This document shows positions 6,467-14,994 of a stretch of 40,038 bases of DNA, one piece after another. The notes beneath the pieces were generated by a model, which saw only the letters and a program-made list of their open reading frames with translations, searched no databases and was not told the origin of the DNA. Within the stretch, counting starts at the first letter, position 1. The number at the start of each line of letters is the position of its first letter. The translations under genes and the position numbers were made by a program. Source of the DNA: Candidatus Pacebacteria bacterium CG10_big_fil_rev_8_21_14_0_10_56_10 (GTDB taxonomy: Bacteria > Patescibacteriota > Microgenomatia > UBA1400 > PJMF01); the NCBI GenBank assembly GCA_002772645.1, contig PFDK01000026.1, positions 1-40,038 on the forward strand, read 5' to 3'.

Positions 6467-8824
6467 ATGAGTCCCCAGGCAATGCAGCGGCCAGCACTCC
6501 AGCAACTCCTGATGACAGTGTTGATCTTGGCGATGTCGATGGTGACGGTGATGTCAACGGTGGCCATGCTTTTTTCAGCTCAAGTCGATGCTCAGCTTGA
6601 AAGTCAAGCCGATACCACTCCCGGCCAAGTCCTGATCATCAACCAGGTTCGCGGAAGAGAGTGCTGCGATCAAGGCAGGCTGGCCCACTTGGAGCGCCAG
6701 CTCGAGGCAGTTGGGCGGCTGCGCCTGCCGGCGGTGTTTGTCCTGCGCTGGGACGCTTTGGGTGATGAGGAGATGGTCCGGCTACTGCGCCAGGCCCAGC
6801 TTGAGTCCCGCCGCCAGCCAACCGGTCAGATAGAACTGGGAGCGATGGTGGAGATTACTCCTGGTTTGGCCGCCGCCGCGGGAGTAGCCTACACCGGCAC
6901 GCCGGAGAACTGGTTTGAGGCCCAGCACGCTTTTACTATTGGTTACCAGCCGGCCGAGCGGCGTCGGCTGGTTGATACGCTGATGGCGCGATTCGCCGAG
7001 GTGTTTGGCGAGAATCCGCGAGTAACTGCCGGCTGGATGATCGACACACCCATCCTCAACTACCTCCACGATCAGTACGGTGTCCAGCTGCACCAAATTA
7101 CTCGCGAACAATGGGGAACTGACAGCTACACTCTGATCGGTGGCCCACCCCACTACCCTTATCCGCCCAGTTCCGACTGGTTGTTCGTGCCGGACTTTGG
7201 CCAACAGCGGCGACTGCTGATAGCTCGCCAGACTGTTACCGACCCGCTCCTAAATTATGGCGATACATCAAGCAGTTTTACCTCTCAACCTAACGACTAC
7301 GCGCTGGGAGGTCGTGACATAGAGTACTTTCGACGGTTGTTGGACCAGGCAATCGACCAGCCTGGTCGGCAGGTTTATGCCAACCCTCTTGACCAACCCG
7401 CCCAACCGGGCCCGCTCAACCCGCCCAACCTGCCCGGTTTCGCGCTGATTGGCTTGGAGAACTCGATGGCCGATCAGTTTCAGGCCGAGTTTGTTCGTCA
7501 GCTGGAGCTAGTGGCTCGGCGGCGCGACCAAGGCCGGGCGGTCCTGCCCAGCCTTGATCAGCTGCACCAAACTTGGCAGGCGCCCAGTGTCCGGCTGTAC
7601 GCTTCTCGACCGGACAGTTCGTCGGAGCCCCAGCACCAGGGTCAGTCTGCCTGGTGGATTACTACTGAGCGCTACCGCGTCCGCTTGCGCTCGGACGGTC
7701 AGCGGCTGGCCATCACCGACCTGCGGGTGTTTGACCCTCGCTACCCCGATCCTTACGCTTCGCAGGCCGCGGTTAACAAAGGATACTGGATCGTGCCGTA
7801 CTTGGTGGACGGCTCGCGTTACTATCGGCGTTCCCTGCCCGAGCCTGGTTTGCTTACCAAGTGGTTCGGCCCGCCGGTTATTCCCCAGCTCACTCCTCAA
7901 CCGCAGCCAGACTTGGACCTGCCTACTACTGGCCGGATCGAACTGCCACCGCTCCAGTCGGCAGCTTCTTTGAGAATCAAGCCGGCCCGCGACCGGGTGG
8001 TGTTTGGGTACGTCAGCCAGGACAAGCAGGTGTCGCTGAGCTTTGGGAGTGATTCATTCCGGTTGGAGACAGCCAGTGTGGAAGGTGACGGCCCACCCGC
8101 TGCTGGCGCTCCGCTTGGAACCGGTGATCAGTTTGAGACAGATCTTCGCGAACCCGCTCTACCTGAAGTCGAGCTGTTTTACCCACCCCAGCACCCGGTG
8201 GTCGTTCGTCGGCAGGACGATGGCTCATCGGGTAGCTCAACAACAGCCAACTCAATGGTGGTTCAGTGGCAGCTGCCCGACCTGTCACTCAGCCATAGTT
8301 TGGTGATGGAGTGCGGCCGCCAGACCTGCGGCTCAAAGTTTACCACCAGCCACCAGGCTCTGCCCGCCGCCCGTCAACAACAGTACCCGTTCATTTTTCC
8401 CGAACAGCGCCCCCGTCCTTTGAGCGCCGACGACACCATTCTCTACGTCCACAACTCCTACGCGGTGGCCGGCCGCAACCCTATCCGGTTGGTGGTGGTG
8501 CCGTACGACACACACGGTTTTTTCACCTCCCTGGCTGAGCCGCCGCGGTTGACAACTCGGCCGGCAGTGGCCGTCAGCACCGATCCCGACAGCAATCGGC
8601 TCGACCAAATCCAGCTGTTTGACCTGGCCCATCCCCGGCCGCTGGCTACCACTGTCGATATTCAAGTGGCGCCGGGAGTCACCAAACAACAGCGCGTCTT
8701 TTTCGCGCCAAACTGTAAACAGCAGTGGTGGCACTGCGCTACCCACCCTCAACAAGCTTGGTGGTACTTGCGGGCTATCGTCGGCGATAAGTTTAGAACT
8801 ATTGTTTTGGAAGAGGTCCAGTAA
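6467..8824 (+). CDS. Large membrane-anchored extracytoplasmic protein of unknown function
   Basis: From ATG 6467 the product has 785 residues. A single N-terminal hydrophobic segment (QLLMTVLILAMSMVTVMST) acts as a signal anchor. The next ~300 residues (VLIINQVRG, LPAVFVLRWDAL, ITPGLAAAAG, GWMIDTPILNYL, YTLIGGPPHYPYP) have the alternating beta/alpha look of a TIM-barrel or polysaccharide-deacetylase-like domain. I cannot assign catalytic residues. The C-terminal ~400 residues look beta-rich and Pro/Gln-rich, as in substrate-binding or cell-surface modules. It could act on cell-envelope glycans, but that is a guess. The start is preferred over the upstream in-frame GTG at 6410 because the latter overlaps msrB. 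Another ATG is available at 6479. Confidence 0.7.
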   Translation: MSPQAMQRPALQQLLMTVLILAMSMVTVMSTVAMLFSAQVDAQLESQADTTPGQVLIINQVRGRECCDQGRLAHLERQLEAVGRLRLPAVFVLRWDALGDEEMVRLLRQAQLESRRQPTGQIELGAMVEITPGLAAAAGVAYTGTPENWFEAQHAFTIGYQPAERRRLVDTLMARFAEVFGENPRVTAGWMIDTPILNYLHDQYGVQLHQITREQWGTDSYTLIGGPPHYPYPPSSDWLFVPDFGQQRRLLIARQTVTDPLLNYGDTSSSFTSQPNDYALGGRDIEYFRRLLDQAIDQPGRQVYANPLDQPAQPGPLNPPNLPGFALIGLENSMADQFQAEFVRQLELVARRRDQGRAVLPSLDQLHQTWQAPSVRLYASRPDSSSEPQHQGQSAWWITTERYRVRLRSDGQRLAITDLRVFDPRYPDPYASQAAVNKGYWIVPYLVDGSRYYRRSLPEPGLLTKWFGPPVIPQLTPQPQPDLDLPTTGRIELPPLQSAASLRIKPARDRVVFGYVSQDKQVSLSFGSDSFRLETASVEGDGPPAAGAPLGTGDQFETDLREPALPEVELFYPPQHPVVVRRQDDGSSGSSTTANSMVVQWQLPDLSLSHSLVMECGRQTCGSKFTTSHQALPAARQQQYPFIFPEQRPRPLSADDTILYVHNSYAVAGRNPIRLVVVPYDTHGFFTSLAEPPRLTTRPAVAVSTDPDSNRLDQIQLFDLAHPRPLATTVDIQVAPGVTKQQRVFFAPNCKQQWWHCATHPQQAWWYLRAIVGDKFRTIVLEEVQ

Positions 8825-8883
8825 TGGGCTGGTAAACCAACGCCAGGGCCGTCAGCCACAAAACTTTGGTTAGTTGTTTGAAC

Positions 8884-9549
8884 CTACTCAAAAACATGTA
8901 CTTTTTTTGGTTCGAGGGGGTTGAAAAGTTCTCCGGTCAGCGGCTCCGAACTGACCATGATTTTCCCTGACGAGCGGCTGGCATGGAGAGTGTAGTAATC
9001 AACATTACCGTTGAACTGACTATAAACGTACAGTCTCTGTCCGTCACTCACCCCTAGATTAAGCCCCTGCACTTGCCGGGCGTAGGTGTTGAGCTGGGCG
9101 GTGGTTTTTTCAATGGCAGTTTCCACCTTATCTTTAGCCAGAAATTCCTGCAGTAAACTCCAAATTTTTTGAGCACCAATCTCGCCCGCTACGGGCCGGG
9201 GATACCTCATACCTTTCAGTAACCCATTAAAAACAAAAGCATACTTGCCAGAAATGAAAGGTTGATTGAAGGCCACATTATTTTTACCTTGAGCAAAGGA
9301 GGCGCTACGGGCATGAACTAAAAAAAGGTCGGTCTCGGGCAGACGAGAGAACTCGCTTCTTGACTCCCAAACCGGATTAAGTGAAGCGTGTCTTTGCCAG
9401 GCTCCATTTTGACGCCAAGTTACACCCCAGCCATCACCCTGCAAGTCTCCGTCGGGCGCGCGGCTGGCTTGGGCCATGGTGGAGAAGCGGCCAAGTACTT
9501 CTTGAAGCCTGGTGGGTGCAGTAGTTTTTAGTAACGCGAAACGGCACAT
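8884..9549 (-). CDS. Class II glutamine amidotransferase (YafJ/GATase_4-like)
   Basis: The product has 221 residues. It begins MCRF, which places the Ntn nucleophile Cys at position 2 after Met removal. Other family features follow: GDGWGVTW, LVHARSAS, and NQPFISGKYAFVFNGLL, where the family usually reads HNG. It is a stand-alone glutaminase domain of about the normal size that should release ammonia from glutamine for an unknown acceptor. It starts one base after the lysJ stop and is the last gene of the LysW operon. A link to lysine or arginine metabolism is suggested by position only. No synthetase domain is attached. Confidence 0.8.
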   Translation of the reverse strand: MCRFALLKTTAPTRLQEVLGRFSTMAQASRAPDGDLQGDGWGVTWRQNGAWQRHASLNPVWESRSEFSRLPETDLFLVHARSASFAQGKNNVAFNQPFISGKYAFVFNGLLKGMRYPRPVAGEIGAQKIWSLLQEFLAKDKVETAIEKTTAQLNTYARQVQGLNLGVSDGQRLYVYSQFNGNVDYYTLHASRSSGKIMVSSEPLTGELFNPLEPKKVHVFE

Positions 9550-9550
9550 A

Positions 9551-10717
9551 CTAGTCTCTCAATATCTGTTTTAAAGCTGTTACTAACAGGTCGACGTGTT
9601 TTTTTTGAACTAAGAAGGGAGGTAAAAATCTGACCACCTTATCTCCGGCCGGAATGGCTAAAATGTGATGCCGCTGCAAGCTTTTTAGGAGCTGGTCGCG
9701 ATTTTCTTTTACTTCCAACCCGATCATTAACCCCTTGCCCCTGACAGCCACGATGTGCTTACTTTTAATCAGAGTTAATTGATCAATAAAGTAACTGCCC
9801 ACCTCTTCAACGTGGGCGCGCAGTGTTTTATCAAGTATGTTGAGAGTGGACAGTATGCCGGCACAAGCCAGCGGGTTGCCCCCAAGTGTAGAGGTATGAA
9901 TATGTTTGGGAATACTGTTGGCAACTTTGTCATTTACTAGCGTTGCTCCCACCGGCATCCCACCGGCCAAACCTTTACCAAGGCAGACAATGTCATAACT
10001 GATTTCTTCACTTTGCGATGCCAGAAATGGTCCCGTTCGCCCACAACCGGTCTGAACCTCGTCTACGATCAGGATTGCTCCGTGCCGGTCACAGAGTTGG
10101 CGCACTTTCTTCAGGTAGCCTGGAGAAGGGGGGTAAATACCCGCTTCTCCTTGAATTGGCTCCAGGATAACTGCCGCGACTTGACTACTTAAAACTTCCT
10201 CCAACGCTTGGCTGTTCCCAAACTCAACAGTTTCGAACTCCCACAACAATGGAGCGAATGCCTGCCGGTACTTCTGCCCGTCAGTGGCGGACAAAGACCC
10301 CAGAGTTTTCCCATGGTAGCCGTGGACAGCCGCGACAAATCTCTTTTTTTGAGTGGCCAGTACCGCGAACTTTAGAGCGGCCTCGATTGCCTCGGAGCCT
10401 GAGTTAGAAAAGAAAACCCGGCTCAAGCCGGCTGCGCAACGTCTGACCAGTGCCTTGGCTGCCACGGCCCTGACATCGTTGTTAAAACTGCCATGCAGAG
10501 TAGTTAGTTTTTCCAGCTGTTCGGCAAGGGCTCTAGTAATATCAGGGTGACGGTAACCAAAAATATTAACCCCATAGTTGCTCATTAAATCTAAGTATCG
10601 GTCACCACTGCTGTCGTAGAGATACACTCCTTGACCTTTAACTAAGGTCAGGCCCCGATTCACATAGGTATCGACACAAAAATGCCTCTCGATTGATTGG
10701 TGGTTGTCAGCTGTCAT
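9551..10717 (-). CDS. lysJ: LysW-gamma-L-lysine aminotransferase (LysJ; ArgD-like)
   Basis: This class III PLP-dependent aminotransferase has 388 residues, normal for ArgD/LysJ. It carries SNSGSEAIEAALK for cofactor phosphate contacts, LEPIQGEAG, the PLP-contacting Asp219 in IVDEVQTGCGRTG, and the Schiff-base Lys248 in CLGKGLAGGMPVGA. In the LysW pathway it transaminates LysW-bound aminoadipate semialdehyde to LysW-lysine using glutamate. Sequence alone does not separate LysJ from acetylornithine aminotransferase. The operon with lysW, lysX, lysY and lysZ does. Its ATG overlaps the lysZ stop by four bases (ATGA), so translation is coupled. Confidence 0.9.
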   Translation of the reverse strand: MTADNHQSIERHFCVDTYVNRGLTLVKGQGVYLYDSSGDRYLDLMSNYGVNIFGYRHPDITRALAEQLEKLTTLHGSFNNDVRAVAAKALVRRCAAGLSRVFFSNSGSEAIEAALKFAVLATQKKRFVAAVHGYHGKTLGSLSATDGQKYRQAFAPLLWEFETVEFGNSQALEEVLSSQVAAVILEPIQGEAGIYPPSPGYLKKVRQLCDRHGAILIVDEVQTGCGRTGPFLASQSEEISYDIVCLGKGLAGGMPVGATLVNDKVANSIPKHIHTSTLGGNPLACAGILSTLNILDKTLRAHVEEVGSYFIDQLTLIKSKHIVAVRGKGLMIGLEVKENRDQLLKSLQRHHILAIPAGDKVVRFLPPFLVQKKHVDLLVTALKQILRD

Positions 10718-11562
10718 AACTTTGTCTTTGCGCCGGAGATAGTAGAGCCGGAGATGGTAGTTCTGGAGATGGTAGTTCCGTTTCCCCGCAGGGCGCCAGT
10801 AACGGGATTCTCAACTCTGCCGTCACCCCAATAAACTACTTCCACCCCTAACTCAAGTGCTTTTTTGGCCCCTAGAACTTTCCTCTTCATTCTCCCTTGA
10901 GCGAACGGCAGGTAGTCATCAATTTTTTCAGCCTCAATGTGTTTAACTAAGCTGGTCGGTTCATCAATGTCTTTCAGTAATCCCGGAGCCGCAAACAAGT
11001 AGACAACTTTCTTGACTTGCAGAGCTGCGGCCATGATCGCCACCGCCCAGTCACTGTCCGTGTTGACAACTTCGTTGCTGAAACTTAATGCTGGCGGGGC
11101 AATCACCGGCAGGTAGCCGTTAGCAATCAAGAGCTGAATTAACTCGGTGTTTACCTGCTCAACTCGGCCGGTTAAGTTATCCGTTAAAAGTTTGGTTTTT
11201 CCGCCTTGTTGGGAGAGCGTGTTGGCTTTGCGTTTGGCTCTCCATAAAGCGCCGTCAACTCCCGACAGTCCAACAGCAGAAACGTGATGCGCCTGCAGTG
11301 TGGCCACCACCTTTTTATTTACCAATCCCGGATAGACCATTAAAAAAATATCTAAAGCTGGCTGGTCTGTGTAAACGCTGGGAATTCCCGACGGCGAAGT
11401 GATGGTTTGGGTAGGGGTCGCCAGTTTTTGGGCTACTTCGTCCCTAACTGCTGCCGCGCCATGCACCAGGACCACTGGCTCCTTGACCAGCAGTTGCTTC
11501 AGGTCGGTCGCCACAAAGTTCCAGTTAATGCCGGTGCCGCCTCCAACTTTAACGATGATCAT
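10714..11562 (-). CDS. lysZ: LysW-aminoadipate kinase (LysZ; ArgB-like)
   Basis: This amino-acid kinase has 282 residues and phosphorylates the delta-carboxylate of LysW-bound aminoadipate. Visible features are the N-terminal KVGGGTGINW, VLVHGAAAVRDEVA (the LysZ/ArgB substrate-loop region), SGVDGALWRAKR, VNTDSDWAVAIMAAAL and the lysine-bearing GRMKRKVLGAKKALELG. The usual C-terminal end (GNGTTI) is followed by a short repetitive tail (TTIS-RTTIS-GSTIS) encoded by a 15-bp tandem repeat at 10735-10779. Its 5' end overlaps the upstream small aconitase-like gene by four bases. Confidence 0.9.
   Translation of the reverse strand: MIIVKVGGGTGINWNFVATDLKQLLVKEPVVLVHGAAAVRDEVAQKLATPTQTITSPSGIPSVYTDQPALDIFLMVYPGLVNKKVVATLQAHHVSAVGLSGVDGALWRAKRKANTLSQQGGKTKLLTDNLTGRVEQVNTELIQLLIANGYLPVIAPPALSFSNEVVNTDSDWAVAIMAAALQVKKVVYLFAAPGLLKDIDEPTSLVKHIEAEKIDDYLPFAQGRMKRKVLGAKKALELGVEVVYWGDGRVENPVTGALRGNGTTISRTTISGSTISGAKTKL
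10735..10779 (-). repeat. Three 15-bp tandem repeats inside the 3' end of lysZ
   Basis: On the plus strand the units are GGAGATAGTAGAGCC, GGAGATGGTAGTTCT and GGAGATGGTAGTTCC, back to back. On the coding strand they encode GTTIS, RTTIS and GSTIS. The array duplicates the natural end of the kinase, probably by replication slippage, and keeps frame. Confidence 0.8.
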
Positions 11563-12104
11563 CTTACTTTTCTAGAACCTATTTTATAAGTTTTGAGAAC
11601 TGGTTGTGAACCGGTCACAAATAAGCTCTCGATTGAGTTGAGCCCGTGCTTGTTTAGGTACTTAACGATCCCGCCCGCCCGATGGAGCTTCAGTAAAAGA
11701 GCGGGAATTTCCAGCTTTGTTTGGGTGTGCTGAGTTTTATTTATTAGTATTTTTCTTGTTAAGTCCAGCTCCAAGACATCGTCCTGTTTGACATCGCTCA
11801 CCTTGGTGGCGATGGTCAGCAAGCCTTGGTTCAAAGCATTACGATAAAAAATACGGGCAAATGATCGGGCAAAAATTGCTTTAATGCCGCTCTGTTTGAG
11901 AGCGATCACCGCTGTCTCTCGAGAAGAACCAGAACCAAAGTTGTTACCGGCAGTAATAAAATCGCCCTTTTTTACCTGTTTGGAAAACTCCGGCCGGTGC
12001 TCAATAAAAGCGATTTCAGACAACTCCTGAGGATTAGTAGTAATGTTGTACCTGCCCGGAGTGATCAGGTCAGTGTTGATGTTGTCGCCAAATATCCAGT
12101 TCAT
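11559..12104 (-). CDS. lysU: Homoaconitase / 3-isopropylmalate dehydratase small subunit
   Basis: The product has 181 residues with the swivel-domain signature of LeuD/LysU: GDNINTDLITPGRYN near the N-terminus, then AGNNFGSGSSRETAVIALKQSG and ARSFARIFYRNALNQGL. With the large subunit it should isomerise homocitrate to homoisocitrate. LeuD and LysU cannot be separated with certainty by eye. The homocitrate synthase and LysW genes in the same operon favour the lysine role. It overlaps both neighbours by four bases (ATGA junctions). Confidence 0.8.
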   Translation of the reverse strand: MNWIFGDNINTDLITPGRYNITTNPQELSEIAFIEHRPEFSKQVKKGDFITAGNNFGSGSSRETAVIALKQSGIKAIFARSFARIFYRNALNQGLLTIATKVSDVKQDDVLELDLTRKILINKTQHTQTKLEIPALLLKLHRAGGIVKYLNKHGLNSIESLFVTGSQPVLKTYKIGSRKVR

Positions 12105-12949
12105 AAGTATCTCCTTGGGTCGGTAATGTAGCCGCTAATGGCCGCCGCCGCCGTGGCCGGACTTGCTAAGTAAATCAAGGCTTTGGGGCTGCCCATCCGG
12201 CCCGTGAAGTTCCGGTTGCTGGTCGAGACACACACCTCGCCGTCATACAGCACCCCGCCATGCCTGCCCAAACACGGCCCGCAGCCGGGGTTGAGAATGA
12301 CGGCTCCCTTTTCAGTGAAGAACTTGATGTAACCTTTTGCCAGGGCCTGGAGATAAACGCGTTTGGAGGCAGGAGTAATAATAATCAGCATATTTTTATT
12401 GAGATCATGCCTCTGCCACATTGAGTAGACGATGTCCAGGTCCTCTATCCGGCAGTTAGTACAAGATCCGATGAAAACTTGATCAACGGGAATTTTCTCT
12501 TTTTCAACCTTGGTAACCGGCAGGACCCGATCAATGTCCGGCGGCTCGGCAATCCGCGGGGTCAAGTCAGTAACATCAATGGCGACTACTCGCTCGTACT
12601 CAGCCTCCGGATCGCTGGAAATATCTGGGGCGTTATACCGGTAGGGCCGGTTGTTGGCTGATAAGTACTTGCTGGTTTGATTATCTGGGGAGACAATCGC
12701 CGCTTTGGCTCCCATCTCGGCGGACATATTTGTTAAGGTCAAGCGGGCCGGAAAAGCGTGATCAAAGGGGATGAAAATTTTTGATTTATCAAAGACCTGA
12801 TCAGCTAGCTGTTCGAAAGGCTCGATAGCCCAAGCACAAGTGGTGTCATGCGCCATTACCAAATCTAAGTTGGCCAACACAAACTCACCCGCCTTGACTT
12901 TTTTGCCCGCGTGGCGGCTGAATATTTTTTCCGCTATAGTTTGGGACAT
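12101..12949 (-). CDS. lysT: Homoaconitase large subunit with a large internal deletion
   Basis: The 282-residue product is clearly of the LeuC/LysT family but is far shorter than the usual ~420. The N-terminal part (AEKIFSRHAGKKVKAGE, LDLVMAHDTT, FIPFDHAFPA) runs directly into RLTLTNMSAEMGAKA at about residue 68/69 (base ~12745). The family normally has ~130 residues between these points, including the GADSHT segment. The three [4Fe-4S] cysteines are kept in GSCTNCR and GCGPCLGRHGG, as is the C-terminal end (STSNRNFTGRMG). The frame is intact throughout. Either the enzyme is non-functional or unusual, or the assembly has lost an in-frame block. It starts 11 bases after the homocitrate synthase stop with a GGA element between. 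Confidence 0.8.
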   Translation of the reverse strand: MSQTIAEKIFSRHAGKKVKAGEFVLANLDLVMAHDTTCAWAIEPFEQLADQVFDKSKIFIPFDHAFPARLTLTNMSAEMGAKAAIVSPDNQTSKYLSANNRPYRYNAPDISSDPEAEYERVVAIDVTDLTPRIAEPPDIDRVLPVTKVEKEKIPVDQVFIGSCTNCRIEDLDIVYSMWQRHDLNKNMLIIITPASKRVYLQALAKGYIKFFTEKGAVILNPGCGPCLGRHGGVLYDGEVCVSTSNRNFTGRMGSPKALIYLASPATAAAAISGYITDPRRYL

Positions 12950-12960
12950 AGTTGTTGTTC

Positions 12961-13956
12961 CTAGTTTTTCCCAGAGAGACGAGAGCCAGTCACAATAACT
13001 CGCTGGTTTCCTACTAGCTCCGGGCCGATAGCCTCGTAGGTAGCCGGCCCTTGTTTTTTCAAACCATTGACGTGAATGCCCGCTTTGTGCGAGAAAGCAG
13101 TCGGGCTGGTAATTAGGTTGTGGGGCACATCCAGTCCAACGATTTCCGCCGTCCGCCGCTCGGCGGCAGCCAGCAGCGATAGATCGTACCTGGCAACCAG
13201 TCGCGGGCCGAGCTCGTTTAAGCTAACCAGTAACGAGCTCAAAGGAGTGATGCCGGTTCGCTCGCCCAGCCCCAGCAACGAAGTATCTATCCAGTTGGCC
13301 CCAGCCCGCAGCGCGTAGATAGCGTTGCCGACGGCATGGCCCAAGTCATTGTGGAGATGAACGCCAAGCTGGGTTTGAACTTCACGGCTGAGGGCATGGA
13401 CAACTTCCGCTACCTCCCAAGGGAACAAAACACCTCTGGTATCGGCTACTTGCACGCGATCAACACCCAGAGAATCAGCCACCTTGAATATTTTTAAGGT
13501 GTCAGCAAAAAACCTTTTTTCCAGGCCGTGCTCCACGCTCACCCTGACTATCAGCCCTGCTTGCTGGGCCCGTTGCACGTGCCGCCTCATCTGGGCAGTA
13601 TGCTCCGCCAAGCTAAGGCGCATGCTCTTCAACCGACTGGGATCAGCGGTACAAAGCAGGTGCACTCCCTCCACGCCGACACCCAAGGCCGCCTCTAAAT
13701 CAGGCTCTCTATTTCTAATGTGCGCCATTAAAGGAGGGCGGTCGGTGATGGCAGTCAGCAGCCTGAGGTGGCGGTTGATCTCGGGCACAATCGGATTGCC
13801 CACCTCGGCGGTATCAACTCCGATTGAGTGGAGAAGCCTGAGTATTTCTTGTTGGTCTGCTAGGGAAAACTCAGCGCCATTGTACTGCTCACCTTCTCTG
13901 AGAGTAGAGTCGTTAATGCCGGCAAAGTGGTGGTCAACTGGTCCCAGGCTGATCAT
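12961..13956 (-). CDS. Homocitrate synthase
   Basis: This DRE-TIM-family Claisen condensation enzyme joins acetyl-CoA and 2-oxoglutarate at the entry to the aminoadipate pathway. In its 331 residues I see NDSTLREGEQ at 15-24, VEGVHLLCTADPSRLKS, the metal-binding HLHND at 200-204 with GHAVGNAI, TSLLGLGERTG, and SHKAGIHVNG near the end. It stops right after LSGKN, where homologues usually continue for some tens of residues, so the C-terminus is somewhat short. The catalytic barrel looks complete. 2-Isopropylmalate synthase is the main alternative, but size, the lack of a regulatory domain and the operon favour homocitrate synthase. It starts on the base after the lysY stop. Confidence 0.8.
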   Translation of the reverse strand: MISLGPVDHHFAGINDSTLREGEQYNGAEFSLADQQEILRLLHSIGVDTAEVGNPIVPEINRHLRLLTAITDRPPLMAHIRNREPDLEAALGVGVEGVHLLCTADPSRLKSMRLSLAEHTAQMRRHVQRAQQAGLIVRVSVEHGLEKRFFADTLKIFKVADSLGVDRVQVADTRGVLFPWEVAEVVHALSREVQTQLGVHLHNDLGHAVGNAIYALRAGANWIDTSLLGLGERTGITPLSSLLVSLNELGPRLVARYDLSLLAAAERRTAEIVGLDVPHNLITSPTAFSHKAGIHVNGLKKQGPATYEAIGPELVGNQRVIVTGSRLSGKN

Positions 13957-14994
13957 CTAAATTGGGTGTAAGCCTGGAAAGAGCAGACCAAGCGTCTCTT
14001 CAAACCCGCACATCAGGTTCATGGCTTGCACGGCTTGTCCGGCAGTACCTTTTACTAAGTTGTCGATGGCGGCTATCACCACCAGCCGGTTACTTCGCCT
14101 ATCCAGCTCAAAACCAATGTCACAGTAATTACTGCCTTGCAGGATTTTTGGTTCAGGGAAACGATAAATCCCTCGCTGTTCTTTGACTATTCGAATAAAT
14201 GGCTCGTCTCCATAAAACTGTCGATACGTTTTCCAGATATCTTTTTCGGTTACCTGCCGGCGGGGGGCAGTGTGAATGGTGACCAACAACCCTCTGACCA
14301 TGTCCAGCGCGGTGGCGGAGACGGCGATGTCCAGCTTTTTGCCACCGGCAAGTTCTTGAACGATTTCGGCCGTGTGCCGGTGGCCGGTGGGCATGTACGA
14401 GCGCACACAGCCCGCCCGTTCCGGGTGGTGAGAAGCCGGTGAGGGGTCCATCCCACTCTGAGAGCTGCTCATTTTGGCATCGATAATGATGTTGGGCTTA
14501 ATTAAGTTGGCTTGAACTAGCGGGTAGAGAGCCAAGATAGAGACGGTTGCCTCGCACCCACCGCCAGCTAGGTACTTGGTTTTTTTGATTTCTTGACGAC
14601 GCAGTTCGGCCAGGCCATAAGTAAACTGAGCTAACAGCTCGGGGCTGGCGTGGGGAGCGCCGTACCAATCTTGGAAAACTTGAGGGTCGTTAAGTCTGAA
14701 GTCGGCCCCTAAGTCAATGACTTTACTGGCTTTGGTGAGCAGTTCCGGCATGAGGTGCATTGACTCTCCGTTGGGCAGGGCCACCAACAGGACGTCGCAT
14801 GCTGACAAACTGTCCGGGTGAGTAAACTTTAGCGGGGTAGCTTTTCTTAAGTTGGGGTGCGCGGTGGAGACAGGCCGGCCGGCGAACCGGCGAGAAGTTA
14901 CCTCACCGATCTCCACCTCAGGGTGTTGGAGCAGAATTCTGAGCAACTCTCCGCCCGCATAACCTGATCCGCCGAGGATCGATACTTTTATCAT
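13957..14994 (-). CDS. lysY: LysW-aminoadipate 6-phosphate reductase (LysY; ArgC-like)
   Basis: The product has 345 residues, normal for the ArgC/LysY family. The N-terminal Rossmann motif is ILGGSGYAGGELLR. The catalytic Cys147 lies in AGGGCEATVSILALYPL, and DAKMSSSQSGMDPSP is the family's substrate loop. It reduces the LysW-bound acyl phosphate to the semialdehyde with NADPH. Its ATG overlaps the lysX stop (ATGA), and homocitrate synthase follows without a gap. Confidence 0.9.
   Translation of the reverse strand: MIKVSILGGSGYAGGELLRILLQHPEVEIGEVTSRRFAGRPVSTAHPNLRKATPLKFTHPDSLSACDVLLVALPNGESMHLMPELLTKASKVIDLGADFRLNDPQVFQDWYGAPHASPELLAQFTYGLAELRRQEIKKTKYLAGGGCEATVSILALYPLVQANLIKPNIIIDAKMSSSQSGMDPSPASHHPERAGCVRSYMPTGHRHTAEIVQELAGGKKLDIAVSATALDMVRGLLVTIHTAPRRQVTEKDIWKTYRQFYGDEPFIRIVKEQRGIYRFPEPKILQGSNYCDIGFELDRRSNRLVVIAAIDNLVKGTAGQAVQAMNLMCGFEETLGLLFPGLHPI

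Noticed and set aside
6422-6505. Longer MsrB start
   Set aside because: The extension (rich in Cys and His) is unlike MsrB and would cover the divergent promoter. The GTG at 6421 has a well-placed -10 box.
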